Assembly: GCF_026151205.1 (NCBI RefSeq)
Contig: NC_087073.1
Span: forward strand, 22,886,987 to 22,950,986
Direction: 5' to 3'
From: Bolinopsis microptera
Lineage: Eukaryota; Ctenophora; Tentaculata; Lobata; Bolinopsidae
Length of the DNA: 64,000 nucleotides
In this document: positions 41,694 to 53,329 of the stretch, one piece after another
How positions within the stretch are numbered: the first letter of the stretch is position 1
Layout of the letters: the number at the start of each line of letters is the position of its first letter
The notes under the pieces: model-generated
Seen by the model: the letters and a program-made list of their open reading frames with translations, nothing else
Databases searched by the model: none
Told to the model about the DNA's origin: nothing
Program-made: the position numbers and the translations under genes

Positions 41694-44600
41694 TTATTAC
41701 CAAAGTCTCATTATGTATTGCAATATCTATCTTAGCTTCTCATTAAGTATTGCAATATCTATCTTAGCTTCTCATTAAGTATTGCAATATCTATCTTAGC
41801 TTCTCATTAAGTATTGCAATATCTATCTTAGCTTCTCATTAGGTATTGCAATATCTATCTTAGCTTCTCATTAGGTATTGCAATATCTATCTTAGCTTCT
41901 CATTAGGTATTGCAATATCTATCTTAGCTTCTCATTAAGTATTGCAATATCTATCTTAGCTTCTCATTAAGTATTGCAATATCTATCTTAGCTTCTCATT
42001 AGGTATTGCAATATCTATCTTAGCTTCTCATTAGGTATTGCAATATCTATCTTAGCTTCTCATTAAGTATTGCAATATCTATCTTAGCTTCTCATTAAGT
42101 ATTGCAATATCTATCTTAGCTTCTCATTAAGTATTGCAATATCTTTCTTAGCTTCTCATTAAGTATTGCAATATCTATCTTAGCTTCTCATTAGGTATTG
42201 CAATATCTATCTTAGCTTCTCATTAGGTATTGCAATATCTATCTTAGCTTCTCATTAAGTATTGCAATATCTATCTTAGCTTCTCATTAGGTATTGCAAT
42301 ATCTATCTTAGCTTCTCATTAAGTATTGCAATATCTATCTTAGCTTCTCATTAGGTATTGCAATATCTATCTTAGCTTCTCATTAAGTATTGCAATATCT
42401 ATCTTAGCTTCTCATTAGGTATTGCAATATCTATCTTAGCTTCTCATTAAGTATTGCAATATCTATCTTAGCTTCTCATTAGGTATTGCAATATCTATCT
42501 TAGCTTCTCATTAAGTATTGCAATATCTATCTTAGCTTCTCATTAGGTATTGCAATATCTATCTTAGCTTCTCATTAGGTATTGCAATATCTATCTTAGC
42601 TTCTCATTAAGTATTGCAATATCTATCTTAGCTTCTCATTAAGTATTGCAATATCTATCTTAGCTTCTCATTAAGTATTGCAATATCTATCTTAGCTTCT
42701 CATTAAGTATTGCAATATCTATCTTAGCTTCTCATTAGGTATTGCAATATCTATCTTAGCTTCTCATTAAGTATTGCAATATCTATCTTAGCTTCTCATT
42801 AAGTATTGCAATATCTATCTTAGCTTCTCATTAAGTATTGCAATATCTATCTTAGCTTCTCATTAAGTATTGCAATATCTATCTTAGCTTCTCATTAGGT
42901 ATTGCAATATCTATCTTAGCTTCTCATTAAGTATTGCAATATCTATCTTAGCTTCTCATTAAGTATTGCAATATCTATCTTAGCTTCTCATTAAGTATTG
43001 CAATATCTATCTTAGCTTCTCATTAGGTATTGCAATATCTATCTTAGCTTCTCATTAAGTATTGCAATATATATCTTAGCTTCTCATTAAGTATTGCAAT
43101 ATATATCTTAGCTTCTCATTAAGTATTGCAATATCTATCTTAGCTTCTCATTAATTATTGCAATATCTATCTTAGCTTCTCATTAAGTATTGCAATATCT
43201 TTCTTAGCTTCTCATTAATTATTGCAATATCTATCTTAGCTTCTCATTAGGTATTGCAATATCTATCTTAGCTTCTCATTAAGTATTGCAATATCTATCT
43301 TAGCTTCTCATTAAGTATTGCAATATCTATCTTAGCTTCTCATTAGGTATTGCAATATCTATCTTAGCTTCTCATTAAGTATTGCAATATCTATCTTAGC
43401 TTCTCATTAAGTATTGCAATATCTATCTTAGCTTCTCATTAAGTATTGCAATATCTATCTTAGCTTCTCATTAAGTATTGCAATATCTATCTTAGCTTCT
43501 CATTAAGTATTGCAATATCTATCTTAGCTTCTCATTAGGTATTGCAATATCTATCTTAGCTTCTCATTAAGTATTGCAATATCTATCTTAGCTTCTCATT
43601 AAGTATTGCAATATCTATCTTAGCTTCTCATTAAGTATTGCAATATCTATCTTAGCTTCTCATTAAGTATTGCAATATCTATCTTAGCTTCTCATTAAGT
43701 ATTGCAATATCTATCTTAGCTTCTCATTAGGTATTGCAATATCTATCTTAGCTTCTCATTAAGTATTGCAATATCTTTCTTAGCTTCTCATTAAGTATTG
43801 CAATATCTTTCTTAGCTTCTCATTAGGTATTGCAATATCTTTCTTAGCTTCTCATTAAGTATTGCAATATCTTTCTTAGCTTCTCATTAATTATTGCAAT
43901 ATCTATCTTAGCTTCTCATTAAGTATTGCAATATCTATCTTAGCTTCTCATTAGGTATTGCAATATCTATCTTAGCTTCTCATTAAGTATTGCAATATCT
44001 ATCTTAGCTTCTCATTAATTATTGCAATATCTATCTTAGCTTCTCATTAGGTATTGCAATATCTATCTTAGCTTCTCATTAAGTATTGCAATATCTTTCT
44101 TAGCTTCTCATTAAGTATTGCAATATCTATCTTAGCTTCTCATTAGGTATTGCAATATCTATCTTAGCTTCTCATTAAGTATTGCAATATCTATCTTAGC
44201 TTCTCATTAGGTATTGCAATATCTATCTTAGCTTCTCATTAGGTATTGCAATATCTATCTTAGCTTCTCATTAAGTATTGCAATATCTTTCTTAGCTTCT
44301 CATTAGGTATTGCAATATCTATCTTAGCTTCTCATTAGGTATTGCAATATCTATCTTAGCTTCTCATTAAGTATTGCAATATCTATCTTAGCTTCTCATT
44401 AAGTATTGCAATATCTATCTTAGCTTCTCATTAAGTATTGCAATATCTATCTTAGCTTCTCATTAGGTATTGCAATATCTATCTTAGCTTCTCATTAAGT
44501 ATTGCAATATATATCTTAGCTTCTCATTAAGTATTGCAATATATATCTTAGCTTCTCATTAAGTATTGCAATATCTATCTTAGCTTCTCATTAATTATTG

Positions 44601-47600
44601 CAATATCTATCTTAGCTTCTCATTAAGTATTGCAATATCTTTCTTAGCTTCTCATTAATTATTGCAATATCTATCTTAGCTTCTCATTAGGTATTGCAAT
44701 ATCTATCTTAGCTTCTCATTAAGTATTGCAATATCTATCTTAGCTTCTCATTAAGTATTGCAATATCTATCTTAGCTTCTCATTAGGTATTGCAATATCT
44801 ATCTTAGCTTCTCATTAAGTATTGCAATATCTATCTTAGCTTCTCATTAAGTATTGCAATATCTATCTTAGCTTCTCATTAAGTATTGCAATATCTATCT
44901 TAGCTTCTCATTAAGTATTGCAATATCTATCTTAGCTTCTCATTAAGTATTGCAATATCTATCTTAGCTTCTCATTAGGTATTGCAATATCTATCTTAGC
45001 TTCTCATTAAGTATTGCAATATCTATCTTAGCTTCTCATTAAGTATTGCAATATCTATCTTAGCTTCTCATTAGGTATTGCAATATCTATCTTAGCTTCT
45101 CATTAAGTATTGCAATATCTTTCTTAGCTTCTCATTAAGTATTGCAATATCTTTCTTAGCTTCTCATTAGGTATTGCAATATCTTTCTTAGCTTCTCATT
45201 AAGTATTGCAATATCTTTCTTAGCTTCTCATTAATTATTGCAATATCTATCTTAGCTTCTCATTAAGTATTGCAATATCTATCTTAGCTTCTCATTAGGT
45301 ATTGCAATATCTATCTTAGCTTCTCATTAAGTATTGCAATATCTATCTTAGCTTCTCATTAGGTATTGCAATATCTATCTTAGCTTCTCATTAAGTATTG
45401 CAATATCTTTCTTAGCTTCTCATTAAGTATTGCAATATCTATCTTAGCTTCTCATTAGGTATTGCAATATCTATCTTAGCTTCTCATTAAGTATTGCAAT
45501 ATCTATCTTAGCTTCTCATTAGGTATTGCAATATCTATCTTAGCTTCTCATTAGGTATTGCAATATCTATCTTAGCTTCTCATTAAGTATTGCAATATCT
45601 TTCTTAGCTTCTCATTAGGTATTGCAATATCTATCTTAGCTTCTCATTAGGTATTGCAATATCTATCTTAGCTTCTCATTAAGTATTGCAATATCTATCT
45701 TAGCTTCTCATTAAGTATTGCAATATCTATCTTAGCTTCTCATTAAGTATTGCAATATCTATCTTAGCTTCTCATTAAGTATTGCAATATCTATCTTAGC
45801 TTCTCATTAGGTATTGCAATATCTATCTTAGCTTCTCATTAGGTATTGCAATATCTATCTTAGCTTCTCATTAAGTATTGCAATATCTATCTTAGCTTCT
45901 CATTAAGTATTGCAATATCTATCTTAGCTTCTCATTAAGTATTGCAATATCTTTCTTAGCTTCTCATTAAGTATTGCAATATCTATCTTAGCTTCTCATT
46001 AGGTATTGCAATATCTATCTTAGCTTCTCATTAGGTATTGCAATATCTATCTTAGCTTCTCATTAAGTATTGCAATATCTTTCTTAGCTTCTCATTAAGT
46101 ATTGCAATATCTATCTTAGCTTCTCATTAGGTATTGCAATATCTATCTTAGCTTCTCATTAGGTATTGCAATATCTATCTTAGCTTCTCATTAAGTATTG
46201 CAATATCTTTCTTAGCTTCTCATTAAGTATTGCAATATCTTTCTTAGCTTCTCATTAAATATTGCAATATCTATCTTAGCTTCTCATTAAGTATTGCAAT
46301 ATCTATCTTAGCTTCTCATTAGGTATTGCAATATCTATCTTAGCTTCTCATTAAGTATTGCAATATCTATCTTAGCTTCTCATTAGGTATTGCAATATCT
46401 ATCTTAGCTTCTCATTAAGTATTGCAATATCTTTCTTAGCTTCTCATTAAGTATTGCAATATCTTTCTTAGCTTCTCATTAGGTATTGCAATATCTATCT
46501 TAGCTTCTCATTAAGTATTGCAATATCTATCTTAGCTTCTCATTAGGTATTGCAATATCTATCTTAGCTTCTCATTAGGTATTGCAATATCTATCTTAGC
46601 TTCTCATTAAGTATTGCAATATCTTTCTTAGCTTCTCATTAAGTATTGCAATATCTTTCTTAGCTTCTCATTAATTATTGCAATATCTATCTTAGCTTCT
46701 CATTAAGTATTGCAATATCTATCTTAGCTTCTCATTAGGTATTGCAATATCTATCTTAGCTTCTCATTAAGTATTGCAATATCTATCTTAGCTTCTCATT
46801 AGGTATTGCAATATCTATCTTAGCTTCTCATTAGGTATTGCAATATCTATCTTAGCTTCTCATTAAGTATTGCAATATCTATCTTAGCTTTTCATTAAGT
46901 ATTGCAATATCTATCTTAGCTTCTCATTAAGTATTGCAATATCTATCTTAGCTTCTCATTAAGTATTGCAATATCTATCTTAGCTTCTCATTAAGTATTG
47001 CAATATCTATCTTAGCTTCTCATTAAGTATTGCAATATCTATCTTAGCTTCTCATTAATTATTGCAATATCTTTCTTAGCTTCTCATTAAGTATTGCAAT
47101 ATCTATCTTAGCTTCTCATTAGGTATTGCAATATCTATCTTAGCTTCTCATTAAGTATTGCAATATCTATCTTAGCTTCTCATTAAGTATTGCAATATCT
47201 ATCTTAGCTTCTCATTAGGTATTGCAATATCTATCTTAGCTTCTCATTAAGTATTGCAATATCTTTCTTAGCTTCTCATTAATTATTGCAATATCTATCT
47301 TAGCTTCTCATTAAGTATTGCAATATCTTTCTTAGCTTCTCATTAATTATTGCAATATCTATCTTAGCTTCTCATTAAGTATTGCAATATCTATCTTAGC
47401 TTCTCATTAAGTATTGCAATATCTATCTTAGCTTCTCATTAAGTATTGCAATATCTATCTTAGCTTCTCATTAAGTATTGCAATATCTATCTTAGCTTCT
47501 CATTAAGTATTGCAATATCTATCTTAGCTTCTCATTAGGTATTGCAATATCTATCTTAGCTTCTCATTAGGTATTGCAATATCTATCTTAGCTTCTCATT

Positions 47601-48236
47601 AGGTATTGCAATATCTATCTTAGCTTCTCATTAAGTATTGCAATATCTATCTTAGCTTCTCATTAAGTATTGCAATATCTATCTTAGCTTCTCATTAAGT
47701 ATTGCAATATCTATCTTAGCTTCTCATTAGGTATTGCAATATCTATCTTAGCTTCTCATTAAGTATTGCAATATCTATCTTAGCTTCTCATTAGGTATTG
47801 CAATATCTATCTTAGCTTCTCATTAAGTATTGCAATATCTATCTTAGCTTCTCATTAAGTATTGCAATATCTATCTTAGCTTCTCATTAAGTATTGCAAT
47901 ATCTATCTTAGCTTCTCATTAAGTATTGCAATATCTATCTTAGCTTCTCATTAAGTATTGCAATATCTATCTTAGCTTCTCATTAATTATTGCAATATCT
48001 ATCTTAGCTTCTCATTAAGTATTGCAATATCTATCTTAGCTTCTCATTAAGTATTGCAATATCTATCTTAGCTTCTCATTAAGTATTGCAATATCTATCT
48101 TAGCTTCTCATTAAGTATTGCAATATCTATCTTAGCTTCTCATTAGGTATTGCAATATCTATCTTAGCTTCTCATTAGGTATTGCAATATCTATCTTAGC
48201 TTCTCATTAATTATTGCAATATCTATCTTAGCTTCT
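41694..48236. repeat. 32-bp minisatellite, about 204 copies, filling intron 6
   Basis: The unit GTATTGCAATATCTATCTTA plus GCTTCTCATTAA repeats for 6.5 kb with almost no indels. Variation is limited to a few sites (AAGT/AGGT/AATT, CTATC/CTTTC, ATATC). The block from 43021 to about 43620 is repeated identically from 44461, exactly 1440 bp or 45 units later. Each unit carries the palindrome TATTGCAATA. Stops in all frames explain the absence of long open frames. Confidence 0.97.
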
Positions 48237-48621
48237 CTAAATTGAGATCTCCAGACACTTGGTTGTGTCTAACATTGGATGAGCATTATATTAAGTTGAC
48301 CAAAAGGTATAAGCCCTTGAACATGTTGAAAGTAAATACTGAGTTTACCCGCATTCCCCACATTTGCACTTAGAGGAAGCGGTCCAGGGTTAACAATACC
48401 AGGATTTACTATTATTACCAAGATAAGATTCATCCCAAGCAGCCAGATTATGCATTCTGTAAAAGCTTTGCCCATTTTACCATTAAATGGACTATTCCTA
48501 TATGTTGAATTCCGACAGAACTTATGTAACCACAGGCAAACCTTAAATAACTTACGTAATTATTGCACATAAATTTCAAAGAATATAGATATTTCGTGGA
48601 TCTAAATATTAACTGTTTCAG
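48237..48621. other. End of mannosidase intron 6
   Basis: Unique sequence with no recognised feature; the minus-strand open frame 48269-48475 has no family signature. Confidence 0.5.
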
Positions 48622-48683
48622 GTGTCGTTCTTCAAGTTGTGGTGGGAGGAGCAGGATATGGACGTTAGACTGGACATGAGAAG
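48622..48683 (+). CDS. Mannosidase II-like gene, exon 7
   Basis: 62 nt: acceptor ATTAACTGTTTCAG, donor GTCGTTAA. It encodes VSFFKLWWEEQDMDVRLDMR plus two bases, collinear with human ISYLSKWWDII...KKDAVK, including the conserved WW. Confidence 0.82.
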
Positions 48684-48956
48684 GTCGTTAAATTTAAAAT
48701 TTGGGAATAGCTAGCTAGCCGTAGCTATGCGCCTGTTTCCACTCTAACAACTCTAATAGCGCATTAATATGATAATTTCAACTAAAGGCAACTTTAAATG
48801 TGCTCAGCTATGTTTTGTTCGACAAGCTCCATTTTAATCGTTTTAATAAGATCTAATCTTGTGTGAGTTTTGACTTTGAATTTATAACACTTATTATATA
48901 CATATATATTTTTTGAGTAAACATTGGCTGGTACTTCGGGCCGGTCCCCAACAAAA

Positions 48957-49205
48957 AAGGTATAGTAAGGTATAGTATGCTGCACCCTGTAAAGTAGGGT
49001 AACTATGCTGCACCCTATATAGTAAGGTATAGTATGCTGCACCCTATATAGTAAGGTATAGTATGCTGCACCCTGTAAAGTAGGGTAACTATGCTGCACC
49101 CTATATAGTAAGGTATAGTATGCTGCACCCTATATAGTAAGGTATAGTATGCTGCACCCTGTAAAGTAGGGTAACTATGCTGCACCCTATATAGTAAGGT
49201 ATTAG
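48957..49205. repeat. Minisatellite in intron 7, left of the Penelope-like insertion
   Basis: Alternating 26-27 bp half-units GGTATAGTATGCTGCACCCT and GGGTAACTATGCTGCACCCT. The same repeat resumes at 51024, so the retroelement at 49206-51023 lies inside one array. Confidence 0.9.
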
Positions 49206-51023
49206 TGCTTTTCATGCAACAAGTAAAACAAATCCTTTATGTCATGTTTCCAGGGTTTGGACTGGAATTGCCTGCTTAAAGAACCTCCATCGCATTACAT
49301 TACATAATTTTCTGAAACATATATTACATTTACAATAAATTATGCAATATCACAACATTACAATCAACAAAATAAATTTAATCGCAGAATCTCAAATGCA
49401 AATAATCGTAAATTAAACACAAAAAACAAACAACAGAAAACAACTTAAACATGCAATAAATGAATATACGAATGCGCATCTTTTGTCAACTTACTCCTTC
49501 ATAAAATTAATTTTTGACAAAAAAATTTTTTTAGACGGTAAAATAATGGTTACTAATTTATAAGTCACAAATAATAAATCAATACAAATTAATCACAAAT
49601 ACTAGAATAATTAATAGATATTAGGTAACTTATATAACTGAAAAACGATATATGTCGATACAAATTACAAAATAATATTAGGTGATTGAAACATTTCAAT
49701 AAATTCATCATAAATATCACTACCATATTTACCCCAAATATTTAATCTTGATTTATAAAACTTGACAAACTTGTTGCGCAAAGCAGCTAACTTAAATCCT
49801 TGCGCAACCAATTTACCTAAAAGTTCGGTAACACAATTTTTGAAACCCTTAAGTGTCGAATTAATTCTGGCTAATCGTACTAATTGAGAAATAAATATTC
49901 CATAAGACAAATTATTTGGAACGTTTCCATCCAAAAAAGGATAAGATATAACTTTAAAATTATAATCTTTTCTTTTATCATATAACGTCACTCTAAACTT
50001 TCCTTGATAAATACTAATGTTTAAGTCTAGATAGCAACATTTACGAGCCGAAATATTAGTATTATTTACTATCATTTCCTTAGGATAAATATCTTCTAAT
50101 ACATTCTGTAATAAATTGAAATCATTAAAAACTATCAAATCATCTTGATAACGAAAAGTGTCTTTTAATCTTTTTAGATTTTCTGTATCCCCTTGTTCTA
50201 TCAAAAGTTTAATATATTTATATTCGTAAACATGTAAATAAACATTAGCTATTTGTGGTGCTGCATTGGTACCCATTGGTATTCCAATAACTTGTCTATA
50301 AATTTGACCCTGATAAGTAACATAAGAATTATCAATCAAATAATTAAGACATTCCAAAAGTGTATCTTTAGAAAAATGAACTTTATTTTTACTAACATTA
50401 TCAGAGAAATAGGCCTTCTTAGTATAAAGATTAGGAATAATATAAGACTTATCTTTAAAATCAAATACTCTTTCTACAAACATACGAAGATTATCCTTCA
50501 ATTGAATATGAGGAATAGATGTATATAAAGTTGAAAAATCATAAGTACTGACAGACTTTAAACCTTTCTGGGTATTATCATAACTAAGAAAATCTAAGAT
50601 AGGCTCATTATTATCAATAACAAAATAATCATTTCTAACGTGAAATTTATTATCATATATAGATTTATTTTTAGCTGAGTGAAGCATAGATTTAATACAA
50701 ATGCTAAGATAGACTGATAATTGTTGTAAACTACTTCCACTACCAGACGTTATATATCTAACTCCGACTGGCTTTTTATGCTGTTTTGGTGTAATATATA
50801 AATAAGGTAATTTGCTATTATCTTCATCAAATTTAATACGATGTTTAAGTAAGAATGCTTTATGCTCATTAATTATATCATCTTCTGAACGATTAACTTT
50901 AGTAAATGTATTCGATGATAATTCCTTTTCAATCATACTAATATAGAACTTTTTACAAACAATAGTAATATTATTTTTGGCTTTATCGGTAGGAACCAAT
51001 ACAAAATCTTTATGAAGCTCATC
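49206..51023 (-). mobile_element. 5'-truncated Penelope-like retroelement inside a minisatellite
   Basis: The element is flanked on both sides by the same GCTGCACCC repeat. Its 5' end (minus strand) begins at GATGAGCTTCATAAAGATTT (about 51023) and its 3' flank ends at about 49206. The coding frame runs directly out of the repeat, so the N-terminal part of the element was lost at insertion. Confidence 0.7.
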
Positions 51024-51056
51024 TGCACCCTGTAAAGTAGAGTAACTATGCTGCAC
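49665..51056 (-). CDS. Penelope-like reverse transcriptase, N-terminally truncated
   Basis: A 463-codon frame whose first 11 residues are translated minisatellite (a GTG codon, no real start). Reverse transcriptase features in order: DFVLVPTDKAKNNITIVCKK, LPYLYITPKQHKKP, TYDFSTLYTSIPH (171-183), IGIPMGTNAAPQIANVYLH (257-275) and FRYQDDLIVFN (301-311) with the catalytic YxDD. This pattern is that of Penelope-like elements. No GIY-YIG endonuclease follows before the stop, so this belongs to an endonuclease-lacking or N-terminal-endonuclease class, or has lost it. Uninterrupted frame, so recent. It lies antisense in mannosidase intron 7. Confidence 0.8.
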   Translation of the reverse strand: MQHSYSTLQGADELHKDFVLVPTDKAKNNITIVCKKFYISMIEKELSSNTFTKVNRSEDDIINEHKAFLLKHRIKFDEDNSKLPYLYITPKQHKKPVGVRYITSGSGSSLQQLSVYLSICIKSMLHSAKNKSIYDNKFHVRNDYFVIDNNEPILDFLSYDNTQKGLKSVSTYDFSTLYTSIPHIQLKDNLRMFVERVFDFKDKSYIIPNLYTKKAYFSDNVSKNKVHFSKDTLLECLNYLIDNSYVTYQGQIYRQVIGIPMGTNAAPQIANVYLHVYEYKYIKLLIEQGDTENLKRLKDTFRYQDDLIVFNDFNLLQNVLEDIYPKEMIVNNTNISARKCCYLDLNISIYQGKFRVTLYDKRKDYNFKVISYPFLDGNVPNNLSYGIFISQLVRLARINSTLKGFKNCVTELLGKLVAQGFKLAALRNKFVKFYKSRLNIWGKYGSDIYDEFIEMFQSPNIIL

Positions 51057-51241
51057 CCTATATAGTAAGGTATACTATGCTGCACCCTCTCAGGTTGGCA
51101 CAGGAGGGTAGGTTTGAGTTGGGTAACTATGCTGCACCCTCTCAGGTTGGCACAGGAGGGTAGGTTTGAGTTGGGTAACTATGCTGCACCCTCTCAGGTT
51201 GGCACAGGAGGGTAACTACTAACTATGGTGCACCCTCTCAG
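51024..51241. repeat. Tandem copies of the exon 8 acceptor and exon start
   Basis: Three units, 52, 52 and 44 bp apart, each carry ACCCTCTCAGGTTGGCACAG and, in two of them, GGAGGGTAGGTTTGAGTT, identical to the true acceptor and first 28 bases of exon 8 at 51242. Copy starts lie at 51094, 51146 and 51198. Between them are the GGTAACTATGCTGCACCC repeats of intron 7. Confidence 0.9.
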
Positions 51242-51372
51242 GTTGGCACAGGAGGGTAGGTTTGAGTTTGTACAAGGAGGATGGGTGCAGAATGACGAAG
51301 CTAATACGCATTACTTTGCTATTTTCAATCAAATGTTGGACGGTCACGACTGGTTAAAGAAGAACATACCAG
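51242..51372 (+). CDS. Mannosidase II-like gene, exon 8
   Basis: 131 nt: acceptor ACCCTCTCAG, donor GTTTCTCT. It completes Arg and encodes LAQEGRFEFVQGGWV, then QNDEANTHYFAIFNQMLDG and HDWLKKNIP, collinear with human [20 protein letters not shown]. This acceptor is chosen because it fits the two-base phase left by exon 7 and the family spacing; three upstream copies of the same acceptor would lead to an in-frame stop. Confidence 0.87.
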
Positions 51373-51515
51373 GTTTCTCTCTTACTATAGTCACGCAACT
51401 GATCACATTAAAATAGTAATCCTTCATCACGGGATTTTACGAATTAATAAATGAAAGTAATACTTTTTTGCATTAATTATTTAATGTTAAGACCGAATCT
51501 AAACTCTTATTTCAG

Positions 51516-51616
51516 AGGCGATGCCAAAGTCGGGTTGGGCCATTGATCCGTTTGGTTTGTCTCCTACAATGGGCTATGTTAACAAACTGTTCGGACTTAC
51601 TGGAATGCACATCCAG
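51516..51616 (+). CDS. Mannosidase II-like gene, exon 9 (nucleophile)
   Basis: 101 nt: acceptor ACTCTTATTTCAG, donor GTTTAGTC. It completes Glu and encodes AMPKSGWAIDPFGLSPTMGY, then VNKLFGLTGMHIQ. The Asp of WAIDPFG corresponds to the GH38 nucleophile and zinc ligand (Asp 204 in the Drosophila enzyme). The family has His where this protein has Leu (DPFGHSPTM), so a normally invariant position is altered beside an intact nucleophile. Confidence 0.9.
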
Positions 51617-51892
51617 GTTTAGTCCCCACAAGGACTCTTAGTGTACTACTATACTAATTTACTACTATGCTAGTCCCCACAGTTCATCTACTCATATCTT
51701 GAAATGTGTTAATCAAATGTTCGCGTGAACAATTGTTCAACATTTTCTATTTTAACTCAATTGTACATCGACATTCGACAGGTGTTTGACAATTTCTACA
51801 AAACTCTACATTTACACGGACTGTGTCACGTGTTGCTGTGGTAACATGTGACACAGTGTTGCTGTGTTGCTGTGGTAACACGAGTATTTCAG

Positions 51893-51965
51893 AGGGTGCA
51901 CTATGCTGTTAAGAACCATCTGGCACAAACTAAGAATTTAGATTTCAGATGGAGGCAATCCTGGG
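51893..51965 (+). CDS. Mannosidase II-like gene, exon 10
   Basis: 73 nt: acceptor ACGAGTATTTCAG, donor GTGAGTCT. It encodes RVHYAVKNHLAQTKNLDFRW then RQSW plus one base of Asp, collinear with human [25 protein letters not shown]. Confidence 0.9.
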
Positions 51966-53237
51966 GTGAGTCTGTAGAGTTAGTAATTAGTTACACTATT
52001 TAGGTCTATTGGGGTCTATAGATAAAAAAGATGTGGGCGAAAATTGCCTGCATAAATGTGTCTTCGAGTCTGTAGTCACACCCTCATTTTGTTTGTTTGT
52101 GATTGTTGGAAACTAATGCTTCGCGATAAACGCCCGCTTGTGGATATAATACATATCATACTCGCCTCGCGGGCGAAAGTTTCATGGGTTTGTGAACAAC
52201 AATCTTCAGAAGATTGTTGTTCACACATCCAAGAAACTTTTAGTTCCTGACGAAAACATCGTTAACTTTGTCACGCTTCTATATACAGGGTGGCCCAAAA
52301 GTGACTACCCACACGCAACCTCTTAATAACTCACGTAATTCGTCTCCAAATTGCACCAAAATTTCAGAGATTATAGATATGGGTCAAACTTAGATTTCCT
52401 GAAAGTTTCGTAAGCCACGCCCAATTACATTGGGCGTGGCGTGACACTCCCTCTTTTTCACTATTGTCTTCATAAAATGAGAACGCTTTAAGCTAAGAAC
52501 TCAAAATTTTTTGCACACATTTGGCTTGATAATTGAAAACCTTTCCCAAAGTTGTAAGTTCATTGGTTAAATAATGGCTGAGTTATGACCATTTCAAAAC
52601 TCATCGGATACGTGATCCGAGCACTCAGTCAGTGATCTCTGCACTTGGTTAATGGCCTGTTTGGCTCACATGCACCGCTTGATTGGTATATATATATAAT
52701 TATGATATACAATATATTATTAAGAAACTGTTTACACCATTAAAATATTCAAAACCCCTAAAAGAAATCAAGTCATCCTAAAATGGTGATCAGTACAGAT
52801 CAAGACAGCTAGAGTTAAAATTTGTTCCTCCAAGCAACTCTATCATTCGGCTAATATCTTAAGCTTATTAAGATCATTCAAAGAGTAAGTTTTTAAACCT
52901 CTACAGGTCAAATCATTCACAATAATCTTGAACAAATTCTTACGATGCGCACCGACGCGCCCTTTACAGTTTGTTGTGACAGCAAACTTTAACGCTAATG
53001 CAGCGGGGGAGTCATCAGCACTACGCAAGATATGACCTAGGAGCTTCCACCTTGCTTTAGGGACACGATCTGATAGCTTAACTGAGTTACATCTTAGGTA
53101 TAAGTTTGCATTGGATATTGTTCCATGAGGCCAATAAATGTTCAGTAATATATAATATATACCTGTTTATATAAATAGCACTATCATATTATTATAATTT
53201 ACTAGAATATCACTCAATAAGACACACAATACTTCAG
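51966..53237. other. Mannosidase intron 10 with palindromes and a mariner-like end
   Basis: Holds a long imperfect palindrome (52173-52246) with a perfect core TGTGAACAACAATCTTC-A-GAAGATTGTTGTTCACA, a perfect 11-bp stem GCCACGCCCAA/TTGGGCGTGGC (52414-52440), and ATACAGGGTGGCCCAAAAGT at 52284-52303, resembling a mariner-type end. No partner end or transposase was found. Confidence 0.6.
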
Positions 53238-53323
53238 ATTCTGAAGGAACGACAGATATGCTAACTCACCTGGGCCCTTTCGTGTCGTACGGACAACAAC
53301 ACTCCTGCGGGCCTGACCCTGAC
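53238..53323 (+). CDS. Mannosidase II-like gene, exon 11
   Basis: 86 nt: acceptor ACAATACTTCAG, donor GTTAGTTC. It completes Asp and encodes SEGTTDMLTHLGPFVSYGQQ then HSCGPDPD, collinear with human [24 protein letters not shown]. The HxCGPDP motif is specific to the mannosidase II group; DIPHT is replaced by GQQHS. The downstream array starts seven bases after the donor. Confidence 0.87.
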
Positions 53324-53329
53324 GTTAGT

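Noticed and set aside
41694-48236. CRISPR-like regularity of the 32-bp array
   Set aside because: Units are contiguous with no unique spacers, and the context is an animal intron.
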